DNA of 64,000 bases from an uncultured Lachnospiraceae bacterium (GCA_910578645.1 CAJTQI010000013.1:1-64000), one strand, 5' to 3'; shown: positions 51,439-60,536, counted from the first letter of the stretch. The notes: generated from the letters alone by a model not told the origin. Translations and numbers: made by a program.

Positions 51439-52500
51439 TCATTTCTTTATTGGTAATTTTTTTATCATTTTAGAAATCTCTTTTTCACGTTTTCCTTTTG
51501 CAACCAGATAATTTTCCCTGTTTTCTAGATAAGCATTTTCGTTTTTCAGTTTTAAATAAGATTGCCAACGTTCTACCTCTAATTCTCCATGATCCAATGC
51601 TTTTTGAATCGCACACCCCGGCTCACCAGAATGTGTACAATTCCGAAAACGGCATTGACAAATAAATTCTTCAATATCCGAAAACGTTTTTTCAATCCCT
51701 GCATCGTTATTCCATATACCAAATTCCCGCATTCCGGGTGTATCAATTACCATACCGCCAGATGGCAGCATAATCAGTTCCCTATGCGTTGTGGTATGGC
51801 GGCCTTTATCATCATTCCGAAGCCCATTTGTTTTCAAATATTGTCCACCCAGCAGGCAATTAATTAACGTAGATTTTCCAACCCCGGACGAACCTATAAA
51901 AGCAACTGTCTTCCCATCCGAAATATACTGAAATAATTTCGTGTAATCATTTTGCTCTTGTGTCGTTGTGGTTAAAATATCAATTCCCAATGCAATAGAA
52001 TACACCTCTGATAACTTGTTGCTTAAATTATTACATAAATCTGATTTTGTCAATACAACAACTGGCGTTGCACCGCTATCCCATGCGATAGAAATACATC
52101 TTTCCAAACGCCGCAAATTAAAATCATTATTTAATGCCATACAAATAAATACCGTATCAATATTTGCCGCTACTATTTGTTCTTGCTGTGTGTCCCCGGC
52201 AGCTTTCCGGGTAAAAGAACTTTTTCGTGGGAGTACATATTCAATTATTGCGCTGTTTCCGCTTGGGTTCCAATTCACCATAGTAAAATCGCCTACTGCC
52301 GGATAATCAGAAACTCTGGCTATTTTAAACTGAAATTTTCCAGATATCTCTGCCAATTTCTCACCTTGGCTTGTAACAATTCTATATAATCCTTTTTCTT
52401 GCGATAGTATACGGGCAACAGATAAATTTTTGTATTTATCGACCTCACTTTCAAAATCTTCAGTTAACCCATATTGTTTCATATCAATAAATTTTTTCAT
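51439..52500 (-). CDS. RsgA-type ribosome-associated GTPase, accessory copy
   Basis: A 353-residue circularly permuted GTPase. An OB-fold at about 25-95 is followed by G4 (VVLTKSD), G1 (FIGSSGVGKSTLIN), G3 (VIDTPGMREFG) and a C-terminal zinc site CRFRNCTHSGEPGC. RsgA acts in 30S maturation. Being under TetR control inside a conjugative element, it is likely an extra copy besides the chromosomal one, which is not in this window. Confidence 0.9.
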   Translation of the reverse strand: MKKFIDMKQYGLTEDFESEVDKYKNLSVARILSQEKGLYRIVTSQGEKLAEISGKFQFKIARVSDYPAVGDFTMVNWNPSGNSAIIEYVLPRKSSFTRKAAGDTQQEQIVAANIDTVFICMALNNDFNLRRLERCISIAWDSGATPVVVLTKSDLCNNLSNKLSEVYSIALGIDILTTTTQEQNDYTKLFQYISDGKTVAFIGSSGVGKSTLINCLLGGQYLKTNGLRNDDKGRHTTTHRELIMLPSGGMVIDTPGMREFGIWNNDAGIEKTFSDIEEFICQCRFRNCTHSGEPGCAIQKALDHGELEVERWQSYLKLKNENAYLENRENYLVAKGKREKEISKMIKKLPIKK

Positions 52501-52518
52501 TTCATTTCCTCTCTACTC

Positions 52519-53148
52519 TTAATCTGATAATAACGAATATCTACGAAAAAAATTATCTATATATTTTTCATATCTATCTTTGATTTTTTCTCTTTCTTTT
52601 TTTTGAGGCGTAGCATCAGAAATACTCAGTAACAGATAAAATGGAGCATAAATTTCTACTGCCATCTGTTCGGGAGAACATACAATATTTTCCTTTCCTT
52701 TTATCATTTCCCACAAAAGGTTTTCTATATAGTCAAGAGGGCCATTTGTTAAAACCTTTTGATATAGATTACTCATTTCTAATGTCTTATATTGTTCTAA
52801 TGACAACATTTTACGGAAATTACAAGCAATCTCATCTTCACTCCAATAGGAAAATTGCGCTGACATATATTCTTTCAAATTCTTAGGCAATACCTTAGAA
52901 AAAGATTCCGGTATTTCTGAAAATTCCTTTTCTGGAACACCTGTTTTTTGGGAGCGTTCAATATCCAGTTGACAAACATATTCAAAAATACTATTAAAAA
53001 TATCTCTCTTATTTTTGTAATGTTTGTATAATGCGCCTTTTGTCATACCCAATTCCCCAGCTATTTGACTGACAGAAACAGCTTCATAGCCATTTATCGA
53101 AAATAACCGCAAGGCAACCATTAAAATATTCTCCTTAGTATTTGCCAT
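52519..53148 (-). CDS. TetR/AcrR-family repressor
   Basis: A 209-residue repressor with an N-terminal helix-turn-helix (ENILMVALRLFSINGYEAVSVSQIAGELGMTKGALYKHYKNKRDIF) and a helical ligand-binding domain. The start at 53148 is set by AGGAGG. It heads the rsgA-GNAT-KTR operon and faces two near-perfect palindromes in its own promoter, so it is probably autoregulated. The ligand is unknown. Confidence 0.93.
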   Translation of the reverse strand: MANTKENILMVALRLFSINGYEAVSVSQIAGELGMTKGALYKHYKNKRDIFNSIFEYVCQLDIERSQKTGVPEKEFSEIPESFSKVLPKNLKEYMSAQFSYWSEDEIACNFRKMLSLEQYKTLEMSNLYQKVLTNGPLDYIENLLWEMIKGKENIVCSPEQMAVEIYAPFYLLLSISDATPQKKEREKIKDRYEKYIDNFFRRYSLLSD

Positions 53149-53160
53149 ATTTAATCCTCC

Positions 53161-53214
53161 TTTGGTAAACGACCGTTTACCAAACAGTATAGTAAACGAT
53201 TGTTTACTTGTCAA
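53161..53214 (-). promoter_or_regulatory. tetR promoter with two operators
   Basis: Minus-strand TTGACA (53214-53209), a 17-bp spacer and TATACT (53191-53186). Operator A fills the spacer: GTAAACGATTGTTTAC (53192-53207). Operator B, at 53161-53184, has perfect 11-bp arms TTTGGTAAACG and CGTTTACCAAA around AC, ending just before the AGGAGG site. Both share GTAAAC-N4-GTTTAC. Confidence 0.9.
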
Positions 53215-53387
53215 GCATTATTTTACCAGAAAATATTTCCAAAATGATAGAGGGCTTATCTTTACCCATTTAAAAAAATAGTAATCAGAGATTAAATCTC
53301 TTGTTACAAGAAATTCAATATCGTTTAAGTAGAACTTTCATCTCTGTACAATAGAAGTACCCAATATTAAATACAGGTGGTGAAAAT

Positions 53388-53735
53388 ATGACCAGTCATG
53401 ATTTTGATTTTCTGGAATTAGGGCAGGCAATTCAAAACGCCCGTGAAAAACAGAGGATTACAAGAGAAGAATTAGCTGAAGAACTTGGCATTTCCGCAAG
53501 ACATTTGCAGTCCATTGAAAAAGAGGGGCAATATCCCAGCTTTCCACTGTTCATTCAGCTTGTGACCATGTTCCACATATCCGTTGACCAGTACATACAT
53601 TCAGAATCTCCGGCAGAAAAATCAACATTACGCCGACAATTGGATGCTCTCTTTGACACATTCGATGATTCGGAGCTGACCATCATAGCAGGGACGGCGC
53701 AGGGAATATGTAAGGCAAAAGAGCCAGAGGAATAA
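53388..53735 (+). CDS. XRE-type regulator (Tn916 Orf9-like)
   Basis: A 115-residue protein with helix-turn-helix DFLELGQAIQNAREKQRITREELAEELGISARHLQSIEKEGQYPSFPLFIQLVTMFHISVDQYI. Its sequence pattern and divergent orientation match Orf9 of Tn916, which represses conjugation genes. A TACAAT -10 (53347-53352) with a weak -35 lies upstream. It marks the boundary between the cargo zone and the transfer module. Confidence 0.85.
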   Translation: MTSHDFDFLELGQAIQNAREKQRITREELAEELGISARHLQSIEKEGQYPSFPLFIQLVTMFHISVDQYIHSESPAEKSTLRRQLDALFDTFDDSELTIIAGTAQGICKAKEPEE

Positions 53736-53759
53736 CCTCTGGTTTTCTCTTGCCACATT

Positions 53760-55661
53760 TCAATAAGCCGGAACACCATATCCGTATATAGAATCGCTGC
53801 CCATGCTGTAACTTCTCCTCGCACATATATCGCCGCTGTTCCCCTCTATGGTATTCACAACGCCGTTTGTCACGCTCTCCACAATCCCCACATGGTCTAT
53901 GGTTCCGTCATTTTCCCAATCAAAGAAAATAATGTCCCCTGCTGCCGGGACATAACTTGCGTCCTGAAACTGCCCACGGGCATGGAACCAGTCCACGCCG
54001 TCCGAACACAGGGAGAATTTCGGTATCACGCCGCTCTCCAGATAACCGCACTGCTCGGCGCACCACGATACGAAACAGGCGCACCATTCCACCCGGCTGT
54101 CAAACCCGTACCAGCTCCAGTAGGTGTCACCGCCATTTCCCTCCTGCGTCAACGCCACCTGCACGATTGCCCCACTTCCGGTTCCGGTGGGGATTCTGCC
54201 GAAAATATAATACCGGAGTACATGGGGGACATACTGCTTATCCCCATAGCTGCCCCAGCCCATCCGCTCCGCCATCATATCGGAAAACTCTGCGGCGTTG
54301 GCGGCGGTGTATCCCCCATAGTTGCTCTGCGCCCATGCAATATACCCGTTCCCGAAGTTATACCCCTGCAACGCCAGTTTGATATGCTCCATGTCCACCG
54401 GGTTCTCCACCCCTGCGCTTTGCAGGCAGTCCTTTAATGCCTGTACGCCGCACTCGATGGAATATTCCGGATCGGTGATTCCATTCGGCTCTCTTGGGTA
54501 TCTGGTGTTATAGCCGCTCTCGGAACTTTTCATGGGGTCGCTGCCCTGCCCGCCGCTTTCCTGCATCATCACCGCCTTTATCAGCTCCACATATTCCTCA
54601 ATGCCGTACTGCCTTGCATAAATGCGGATGACTGGCTCGTATGCTTCCACCTCCGCACTGACCGGGCTTACCGTGTTGGAATTGCCGCCGCCCACCATGC
54701 AGAGAAGCCCGCCGAACAGAAGGACGATAATTAAGATAAGGACGGCCACCCATCCCCCTGCAGCAATGGCGCTCACCAGTGCTTTTGTCCCGGCAATGAT
54801 GGCTTTTACTGCGCTTGCCGTGGCTTTTGCCGCCGCCTTTGCCGCCTGTTCCGCCGCCCTCGCCGCCTGCCTTGCCATCTGCACCGTTTTTTCTGCGGTC
54901 TTTACGGATGCTCTCGCCGCCGCTTTTGCGGTCTTAGCCGCCTCCTTTGTGGTCTTTACGGTTTTCTCTGCGGTCTGCTCGGCGGTTTTTACGGATTTTG
55001 CGGCAGTTTTGATTGTCCCTTTCCCGGTGTTCTTCACCGTCTGCCCCGTTTTCCCTGCGGTTCTGACCGTCTTTTCGCCCCGGTCTATGGTCTTGATGGT
55101 CTGCTTGGGAAGCTCCCTAAACTGCGCCGCCTGCTGTTCTGCTTTCTGCTGTGAGATTCTTTGCTGTGACGCCCTCTGCATGGCTCTCTGCCCTGCGGCT
55201 TTCTTCTGTGCCGCCTGTTTTGCCGCCTGCCCCTGCGCCTTTTTCCTCATCTGCTCTTTCGGCTGGCAAGGCTCTCCCCTGCCTGACGGGGCAGAAGGCC
55301 GGGGAGAGTCGGAAGGTTCCCCGTGGACGGGACTGCTCCTGCCACGGGTTCCCTCACTGGTTACTTTGGATTCTTTTGTTTCTTTAGAGGTTCTGTGCTT
55401 TTCCTTTGCCTTTTCCACAAGCCTGCCGCCCTGCTTTCTCGCCTGATGTGCGGCTTCATGGACGGCCCGGTCGGCTCCCCGCTCCGTCTTGTCCTCGGCA
55501 TATTCCGTGGGGGAAGCATACCTCTTTTCCTGCGGCTGTGCGTTTTCCACGGCTTCCTTTGTGCGGACATAGGCACGTTTCACCCGCTCCATGCCCGTCA
55601 CGGTCTTGTCCAGTGCCTTTACATCCTTATGGACTTGGCGTGTTTTGATTTCTTTGCTCAT
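53760..55661 (-). CDS. CwlT-like bifunctional peptidoglycan hydrolase
   Basis: A 633-residue VirB1-like protein (CD1108 type). Residues about 130-300 are Lys/Ala/Gln/Thr-rich repeats, probably cytoplasmic. A membrane segment lies at about 302-324. A T4-lysozyme-like muramidase domain follows (about 340-480, catalytic Glu368 in MMQESGG). A CHAP endopeptidase ends it (about 505-633, Cys527 in VEWCACFVSW, His590 in TIDHVGIV). It opens the cell wall for the conjugation channel. Last gene of the leftward transfer operon. Confidence 0.92.
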   Translation of the reverse strand: MSKEIKTRQVHKDVKALDKTVTGMERVKRAYVRTKEAVENAQPQEKRYASPTEYAEDKTERGADRAVHEAAHQARKQGGRLVEKAKEKHRTSKETKESKVTSEGTRGRSSPVHGEPSDSPRPSAPSGRGEPCQPKEQMRKKAQGQAAKQAAQKKAAGQRAMQRASQQRISQQKAEQQAAQFRELPKQTIKTIDRGEKTVRTAGKTGQTVKNTGKGTIKTAAKSVKTAEQTAEKTVKTTKEAAKTAKAAARASVKTAEKTVQMARQAARAAEQAAKAAAKATASAVKAIIAGTKALVSAIAAGGWVAVLILIIVLLFGGLLCMVGGGNSNTVSPVSAEVEAYEPVIRIYARQYGIEEYVELIKAVMMQESGGQGSDPMKSSESGYNTRYPREPNGITDPEYSIECGVQALKDCLQSAGVENPVDMEHIKLALQGYNFGNGYIAWAQSNYGGYTAANAAEFSDMMAERMGWGSYGDKQYVPHVLRYYIFGRIPTGTGSGAIVQVALTQEGNGGDTYWSWYGFDSRVEWCACFVSWCAEQCGYLESGVIPKFSLCSDGVDWFHARGQFQDASYVPAAGDIIFFDWENDGTIDHVGIVESVTNGVVNTIEGNSGDICARRSYSMGSDSIYGYGVPAY

Positions 55662-55691
55662 CGCCCGCCCTCCTTTGGGGTAAACCTGCCA

Positions 55692-56486
55692 TTACTCCGC
55701 AACCTTTTTCGCCACTACCACAAGCCGCCCGTTTGTTCTGGAATACTCGCAGGTGGAGAGCGTAATCAGCTTGTCCCCGTATTCGGCGGTTACTCCCGTA
55801 TCATAGATGGACAACGATTTACATTCATCCACATACGCCTGAAAATCTTCCTCGGTTTCTGCATTGGCGAACAGGTAATATTTGAACCCCGTATCGTCAT
55901 ACACCGTGGTCTTAAATACGGCGATCACCTCATAATCTGCTGTTTTCGTGAGCGTATCAAAATGGATGGTTTTATGCCCCTCGTAAAATTTCCGGCTCTC
56001 ATAATCCATCAATCCGGTGAACATTGTCCCGTTCTTCATGTGGTGTCCGTAAATAATCACGTTGTCGCTGGGTTCAAAGGGGCTGCAATGCTCCGCAATA
56101 TAAGGCACCCCGTATGCGCTGTATTCCTTTTCAAAGCTGCGCTTCAGGTAGAAGTCGGGATTGTCCGGCGTAAACATGACCGGGTAGTTGATATTCGTCC
56201 CGTCAATGGAAATCCACCCCGCCATATCGTTGTTCTGGTTAAAAAGCTCCTGATATTTGGCAAGCGGGGACTGGTTCTCTCCCTCTGCTGGCTCCTCCGG
56301 CGTTCCTCTGGTTTCCCCGGTTTCTTCTGTTTCCTCCGCCTGCTCTACAATCTCCGCCAACTGTGCAAATTCACTGGTTGATTTGCCTGCGGTGGCATAG
56401 TGGCTTATGACCTGAAACATGGAAATGCAAAAAAGCAGGGTACAGAGTGCCGCCCCTGCGGTGTAGATATAAAATTTTTTCTTCAT
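55692..56486 (-). CDS. Class B sortase
   Basis: A 264-residue sortase with an N-terminal membrane anchor (KFYIYTAGAALCTLLFCISMF), a Glu-rich linker (about 40-75) and the SrtB core: AGWISIDGTNINYPVMF, catalytic His in IIYGHHMKNGTMF, catalytic Cys in ITLSTCEYSRTNGRLVVVAKK. It would anchor a surface protein or adhesin of the element, not present in the window. The start at 56486 has GGAGG upstream; an ATG five codons earlier overlaps that site. Confidence 0.93.
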   Translation of the reverse strand: MKKKFYIYTAGAALCTLLFCISMFQVISHYATAGKSTSEFAQLAEIVEQAEETEETGETRGTPEEPAEGENQSPLAKYQELFNQNNDMAGWISIDGTNINYPVMFTPDNPDFYLKRSFEKEYSAYGVPYIAEHCSPFEPSDNVIIYGHHMKNGTMFTGLMDYESRKFYEGHKTIHFDTLTKTADYEVIAVFKTTVYDDTGFKYYLFANAETEEDFQAYVDECKSLSIYDTGVTAEYGDKLITLSTCEYSRTNGRLVVVAKKVAE

Positions 56487-56539
56487 CCAAAAATCCTCCA
56501 TAAATAAAAATGGCAGGCGTTGCGCCTGCGTGTCACTGG

Positions 56540-57307
56540 TTACCTCGCCTGCTCTCTGGCTGGCTGCATTTTCTTCCCTGCGTTCCTGCCGCTTTTTATC
56601 TGCCTAAGCTCCGCTTTCACCGATGGCTTTTTATCCTCTCCCCGGCAAAACTGCTCCATCCGTTTCTGCGCGTTGTCCGCCGCTTTTTCCATAGCAGAGA
56701 ATGACCTGCCGAAAGATAAAAATGCTTTCTGGATTTTCGCAAGGATTCCTTTATCCCCTTTCGGCTCTGCCGGCTCCTTGATGCGCCTGCCGATCAACGC
56801 CCGCCCTGCATTTTTGGTGTGCTGCGCCGCCCTGTTCAGCTCGCCGCCGACAATGCCGATTTTCGCCGCATTCCGCTCCATGCTTTCCATGCCGCTGTGC
56901 AGGCTTTCTTTTAAGGCAGACAGGGCGGCGGGGATTTTCATGGCGGACACCGCTTTTCTTAATGCGTCCACGCCTTTCCCCCTAAACTCCTGCACCGCAT
57001 TTTTAGCGGAACGGACAAGGTTTGTCTTTACAAGGGCAATCTGCCCGCCAATCTCCTGCACCTTGCCCTCTGCGCTGTCCAGAAGCCGTGCGGCGGTCGC
57101 TTTTATGCCCCTGTCCTGAATCTGCTCCAACTGCCCCCGCACCTCTTTCAGCTCCTTTATGACCTCCCCGAACTGGCTTTCCATGCCCTCCAGATAATTC
57201 ACAAGGCTTTCCACTTCCTGCCGCTCCTTTTTCAGCCCGTTCCCCTCCAGAACCTCAAACAGCTCCCGGATTTCCGGCTGTTCCCGTAACGCAACCGCTG
57301 CTTCCAT
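56540..57307 (-). CDS. DUF6674-type mobile-element protein
   Basis: A 255-residue, mostly helical, basic protein (EVRGQLEQIQDRGIKATAARLLDSAEGKVQEIGGQIALVKTNLVRSAKNAVQEF...). I relate it to the DUF6674 family of conjugative elements on pattern only. It has heptad-like coiled-coil stretches and no membrane segment. Role in transfer unknown. It overlaps nothing and follows DUF6075 by 2 nt. Confidence 0.7.
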   Translation of the reverse strand: MEAAVALREQPEIRELFEVLEGNGLKKERQEVESLVNYLEGMESQFGEVIKELKEVRGQLEQIQDRGIKATAARLLDSAEGKVQEIGGQIALVKTNLVRSAKNAVQEFRGKGVDALRKAVSAMKIPAALSALKESLHSGMESMERNAAKIGIVGGELNRAAQHTKNAGRALIGRRIKEPAEPKGDKGILAKIQKAFLSFGRSFSAMEKAADNAQKRMEQFCRGEDKKPSVKAELRQIKSGRNAGKKMQPAREQAR

Positions 57308-57309
57308 GC

Positions 57310-57726
57310 CTATCTCCCTCCCCTCTCCGCACTGTCCGATTTCGTCTTAACTGCGGGCAAATCCCGGCAATATTCGGGATACCGCATTTTAATTGCTTCG
57401 TAAAAATAGGGCGCATAGCCGCAGTCAAAGATTTCATAGGGCGTTGACATCCGCTCGTCCCCCTGCTCCACATAGCCGTTCCAGAGGTTGAACGCAAGAC
57501 GGGTGAGCCGCACCGTCCCTCCCGTCTGCCACCCCTCATGCAGCCCCTCCGGCTTGATGCAGTCCTGCTTGAAGTCAAACATCCTGCCTACGTTATTCCT
57601 CGCCGTGTCGGAAATCCCCATGCAGTAGAAAAAGGCACGGTGGTAACAGTCCGTATTGCCGCATTTATGCAGCATGGTGAAAAAGAAATTTTCATGCTCC
57701 TTTGAAGCAAACCTCATTTCTGACAT
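57310..57726 (-). CDS. DUF6075-type mobile-element protein
   Basis: A 138-residue protein: RFASKEHENFFFTMLHKCGNTDCYHRAFFYCMGISDTARNN, then GTVRLTRLAFNLWNGY ... YAPYFYEAIKMRYPEYCRDL. It matches DUF6075, common in Firmicutes conjugative elements; its function is not known. GGAGGG precedes the ATG, directly after an intrinsic terminator. Confidence 0.75.
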   Translation of the reverse strand: MSEMRFASKEHENFFFTMLHKCGNTDCYHRAFFYCMGISDTARNNVGRMFDFKQDCIKPEGLHEGWQTGGTVRLTRLAFNLWNGYVEQGDERMSTPYEIFDCGYAPYFYEAIKMRYPEYCRDLPAVKTKSDSAERGGR

Positions 57727-57741
57727 TCTGATCCCTCCATA

Positions 57742-57788
57742 GAAAAAGGCGGCTCTATGACAGATATTCCACTGTCGGCAAGCCGCCT
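57742..57788 (-). terminator. Intra-operon terminator after virB4
   Basis: AGGCGGCT (57747-57754) pairs with AGCCGCCT (57781-57788), with inner GACAG/CTGTC (57759-57763/57772-57776). The leftward RNA continues TTTTTCT. It ends about 16 nt before the DUF6075 start. Confidence 0.75.
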
Positions 57789-57841
57789 AAATATTTTTTC
57801 TGTTCCTGTTATAGACTTTTATCTGTCCCGGTTGTGAATTT

Positions 57842-60178
57842 CTACCTGCTCCGGTTCGCACTGTCCTCCCCCGGTTTCGTTGTCATCAGCCGATACAGGC
57901 GGGTATTCTTCGGGAACTTATTGATGAACGGCACAAGGGAACTTCCGTACTTAATCAGCCCGCACCCTGCGTCCGCATTGGTGATATAGCTCATCTGCTC
58001 GTTGGAGATGTTCAGCAAGTCCGCAAGTTTCTGGCGGTCGGACGCCGCCTGGTTCAGCATGACGATATACTCGCTGTTGGACAACATTGTACTGGCAAGG
58101 ACAGAATCCAGCAGGTACTCCACGTTCTGCGTGATGGCGTTGGGGAAAGCGTTTCTTTTCCGGAACCGCCTCCATGCAGAATTGAAAAATGCCCCGGAAT
58201 ACTCGTTCTCAAACACCACATGAAACTCGTCCAGAAAGATATGGGTGCGTTTCCCCTTCTTCCAGTTTTCCGTGACACGGTTTAACATGGCGTCCGTGAT
58301 GACTAAAAGTCCCATTGTCTTAAGCTGTTTCCCTAAATCCATGATGTCATAGACAATCATGCGGCTGTTCACGTCCACGTTGCTCTCATGGGCAAATGCG
58401 TCCAAACTTCCGCTGGTGAAAAGCTCCAACGCCAGCGCAAGGTCTTTCGCCTCACGCTCCGGCTGTTCCAGCATTTTTTCCCGGAGCCTACACAAAGTCG
58501 GCACGTTCCCGCCGCTCTGGTAATCTTCGTAAACGGCGGCGGTACAGCGGTCGATGATGGATTTCTCCTTTGCGCTGACGCCCTTTTTGTCAAGCTGTTC
58601 AAATAAGGACAGTACAAACTCGGACTTGTCAATGACCGGGTTCCCGCCATCGCCATAGCCTTCCACCATGTCCATCGCATTGATATGGTCACGGCTCCCT
58701 GCCGCTATGCGGATGACCTCTCCGCCCATCGCTTCAATCAGGGAGCCGTACTCACGTTCGGGATCGCATATGAGAATATCGTCCCCGGTGGCAAGGGCAA
58801 GGAACACAATCAGCATTTTTGCGCTGAAGGACTTGCCGCTCCCCGGCACCCCCAAAAGGAAAGAGTTCGGATTTAACAGCTTCGCCTTGTTGCACATGAT
58901 AAGGTTGTGGGAGATTGCGTTCTCCCCGCAGTAAATGCCGCCCTCGTCCATGATTTCCTGCACCCTAAAGGGCATGAGAACCGCAAGGCTCTCCGTGGTA
59001 AGGGTTCGGAGCGCATTGATTTTCCGGTGTCCGATTGGCAGGGCGGTATTCAGCCCGTCCATCTGCTGGTACTTCAAAGTGGAAAACTGGCATAAATGCT
59101 TCCTTGCCACGGTCAGTATCGTATCCGTGTCTGCGTCAAGCTGCTCTTTCGTGTCGGCAGTATGCACCAGCGTCAACACCGCAAACATCATCCGCTGGTC
59201 ACGGGTGGTCAAATCGTCCAGAAATTCCTTGCTCTCCTTCCGCTGCTGCTCCATGTCATAGGGTACGACTGCGGAGAAATTGTTGTTGGCGTTCTGCTTC
59301 CTCTGCCAGTTGGTGATGTTGGTTTCCACGCCCAGCAGACGGTTCTCCACCTCCCGCACCGCCTCGTCCGTGGGGATAGGGATCACGTCAATGCTCATCA
59401 TCAGGTTGCGGCTCAGATCCGTAAGCTCCGCAATCATGTTGTCTTTGATATAAGACGCATATTCCCTTAAAAACAGCACCCGCCCGTAACGGTTCCTCAT
59501 GCGGAAATGGTCTTTTTCAAACTCAAGGCTGTCCGGGCAGATAAAGTCCTTAAAGCTATGCCCTTTCCGCATGGTTTCCGACAAATCGAACCGGAAGCTG
59601 GTTTCCTCCCCGGTACGGTAGAAGTCATACAATGCCCGCAGCTTGTCCGTTGCATCCATCTCCACGCATTTGGAGCCTAACCGTGAGAAATGGCTCACTA
59701 AGTCCGTGCCGATGCGGGCAAAATACGTCCTCGCCTCCTCGATGGATTTCTTATACACGGATACCGTCACATATTTCTCCTGCACAATGCTGTTGGCTCC
59801 CGTGGCTTTCTCTAAGAGCATGGCATTGTACTCTTTCCGGTACAAATCAAGGCCGTCCTCCTGCATGGGGATTAAGATCGCCTTCTCAAAGTCCTGCTTG
59901 TTCAGGCGGCGGTTGTTGATAGTGATTTTCGTGGTTGCGCCACTGTCAAAGGAATTGAGAAGCTCGCTGTACTCAAGGAACATGGCCTCCTTGTCCTCCC
60001 GGCTCGCCACCGCATAGTTGATGTCCACAAATTTATAGGTTCTGGCAAATTTGTTCCGCCCGATCTGGAAAATGCCGTCCGCCCATACCGCCTGTATGGG
60101 GATTGCCTGCTGCACTCCTTTGGGGATGACAAATTTCTCCTTGTCCTGCTTGAAGATATTGCTCAATGTCTTAATCAT
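57842..60178 (-). CDS. VirB4-like conjugation ATPase
   Basis: A 778-residue ATPase of the type IV secretion channel. The N-terminal domain binds the membrane complex. The C-terminal RecA-like domain has Walker A LLGVPGSGKSFSAKML and Walker B HIFLDEFHVVFE, and ends with SEYIVMLNQAASDRQKLADLL and the Gln/Arg finger region. The start at 60178 overlaps the PrgI stop by 8 nt; an earlier ATG at 60211 is less likely. Needed for DNA export. Confidence 0.95.
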   Translation of the reverse strand: MIKTLSNIFKQDKEKFVIPKGVQQAIPIQAVWADGIFQIGRNKFARTYKFVDINYAVASREDKEAMFLEYSELLNSFDSGATTKITINNRRLNKQDFEKAILIPMQEDGLDLYRKEYNAMLLEKATGANSIVQEKYVTVSVYKKSIEEARTYFARIGTDLVSHFSRLGSKCVEMDATDKLRALYDFYRTGEETSFRFDLSETMRKGHSFKDFICPDSLEFEKDHFRMRNRYGRVLFLREYASYIKDNMIAELTDLSRNLMMSIDVIPIPTDEAVREVENRLLGVETNITNWQRKQNANNNFSAVVPYDMEQQRKESKEFLDDLTTRDQRMMFAVLTLVHTADTKEQLDADTDTILTVARKHLCQFSTLKYQQMDGLNTALPIGHRKINALRTLTTESLAVLMPFRVQEIMDEGGIYCGENAISHNLIMCNKAKLLNPNSFLLGVPGSGKSFSAKMLIVFLALATGDDILICDPEREYGSLIEAMGGEVIRIAAGSRDHINAMDMVEGYGDGGNPVIDKSEFVLSLFEQLDKKGVSAKEKSIIDRCTAAVYEDYQSGGNVPTLCRLREKMLEQPEREAKDLALALELFTSGSLDAFAHESNVDVNSRMIVYDIMDLGKQLKTMGLLVITDAMLNRVTENWKKGKRTHIFLDEFHVVFENEYSGAFFNSAWRRFRKRNAFPNAITQNVEYLLDSVLASTMLSNSEYIVMLNQAASDRQKLADLLNISNEQMSYITNADAGCGLIKYGSSLVPFINKFPKNTRLYRLMTTKPGEDSANRSR

Positions 60179-60536
60179 TCCGTTTCCGCTCCTCCCTTTC
60201 ATGGTTCTCAATGCACGGCTTCACCGCTTCGTAATAGATGTTCTCCGGGTTGAACAGCAGGCGTTTCGGGATAAGGAACTCCGATTTGATCCACGCCCAC
60301 AAAAACTGCTCTGCGTTCATCCCGTGGTAGCGGATGAACCCCAATGCCGCAAAGGGAGCCGCCCCCAAAACGCACATCCAGCTCACGGTTTCCGTCCCCA
60401 CATGGGGACTGAGTAAAAAATAAAGCCCGACGGCAACGCCGCAGGCTAAGACAGAAAAAACGAACTGCCGCATGGACAGCCCGAAAAACATGGATTCCGT
60501 ATAATTACGGATTTCCCGGTTTATTTTCACTTCCAA
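60171..60536 (-). CDS. PrgI-family (VirB3-like) membrane protein
   Basis: A 121-residue protein with two membrane segments (FVFSVLACGVAVGLYFLLS; VSWMCVLGAAPFAALGFIRY) and the PrgI pattern KINREIRNYTESMFFGLSMRQ. It lies just before virB4, the usual order for VirB3/PrgI and VirB4. Confidence 0.9.
   Translation of the reverse strand: MEVKINREIRNYTESMFFGLSMRQFVFSVLACGVAVGLYFLLSPHVGTETVSWMCVLGAAPFAALGFIRYHGMNAEQFLWAWIKSEFLIPKRLLFNPENIYYEAVKPCIENHEREERKRND

Noticed and set aside
53957..55446. Long open frames antisense to the cell-wall hydrolase gene
   Set aside because: They arise from the GC-rich Ala/Lys codons of the sense gene; no ribosome binding sites or family features.
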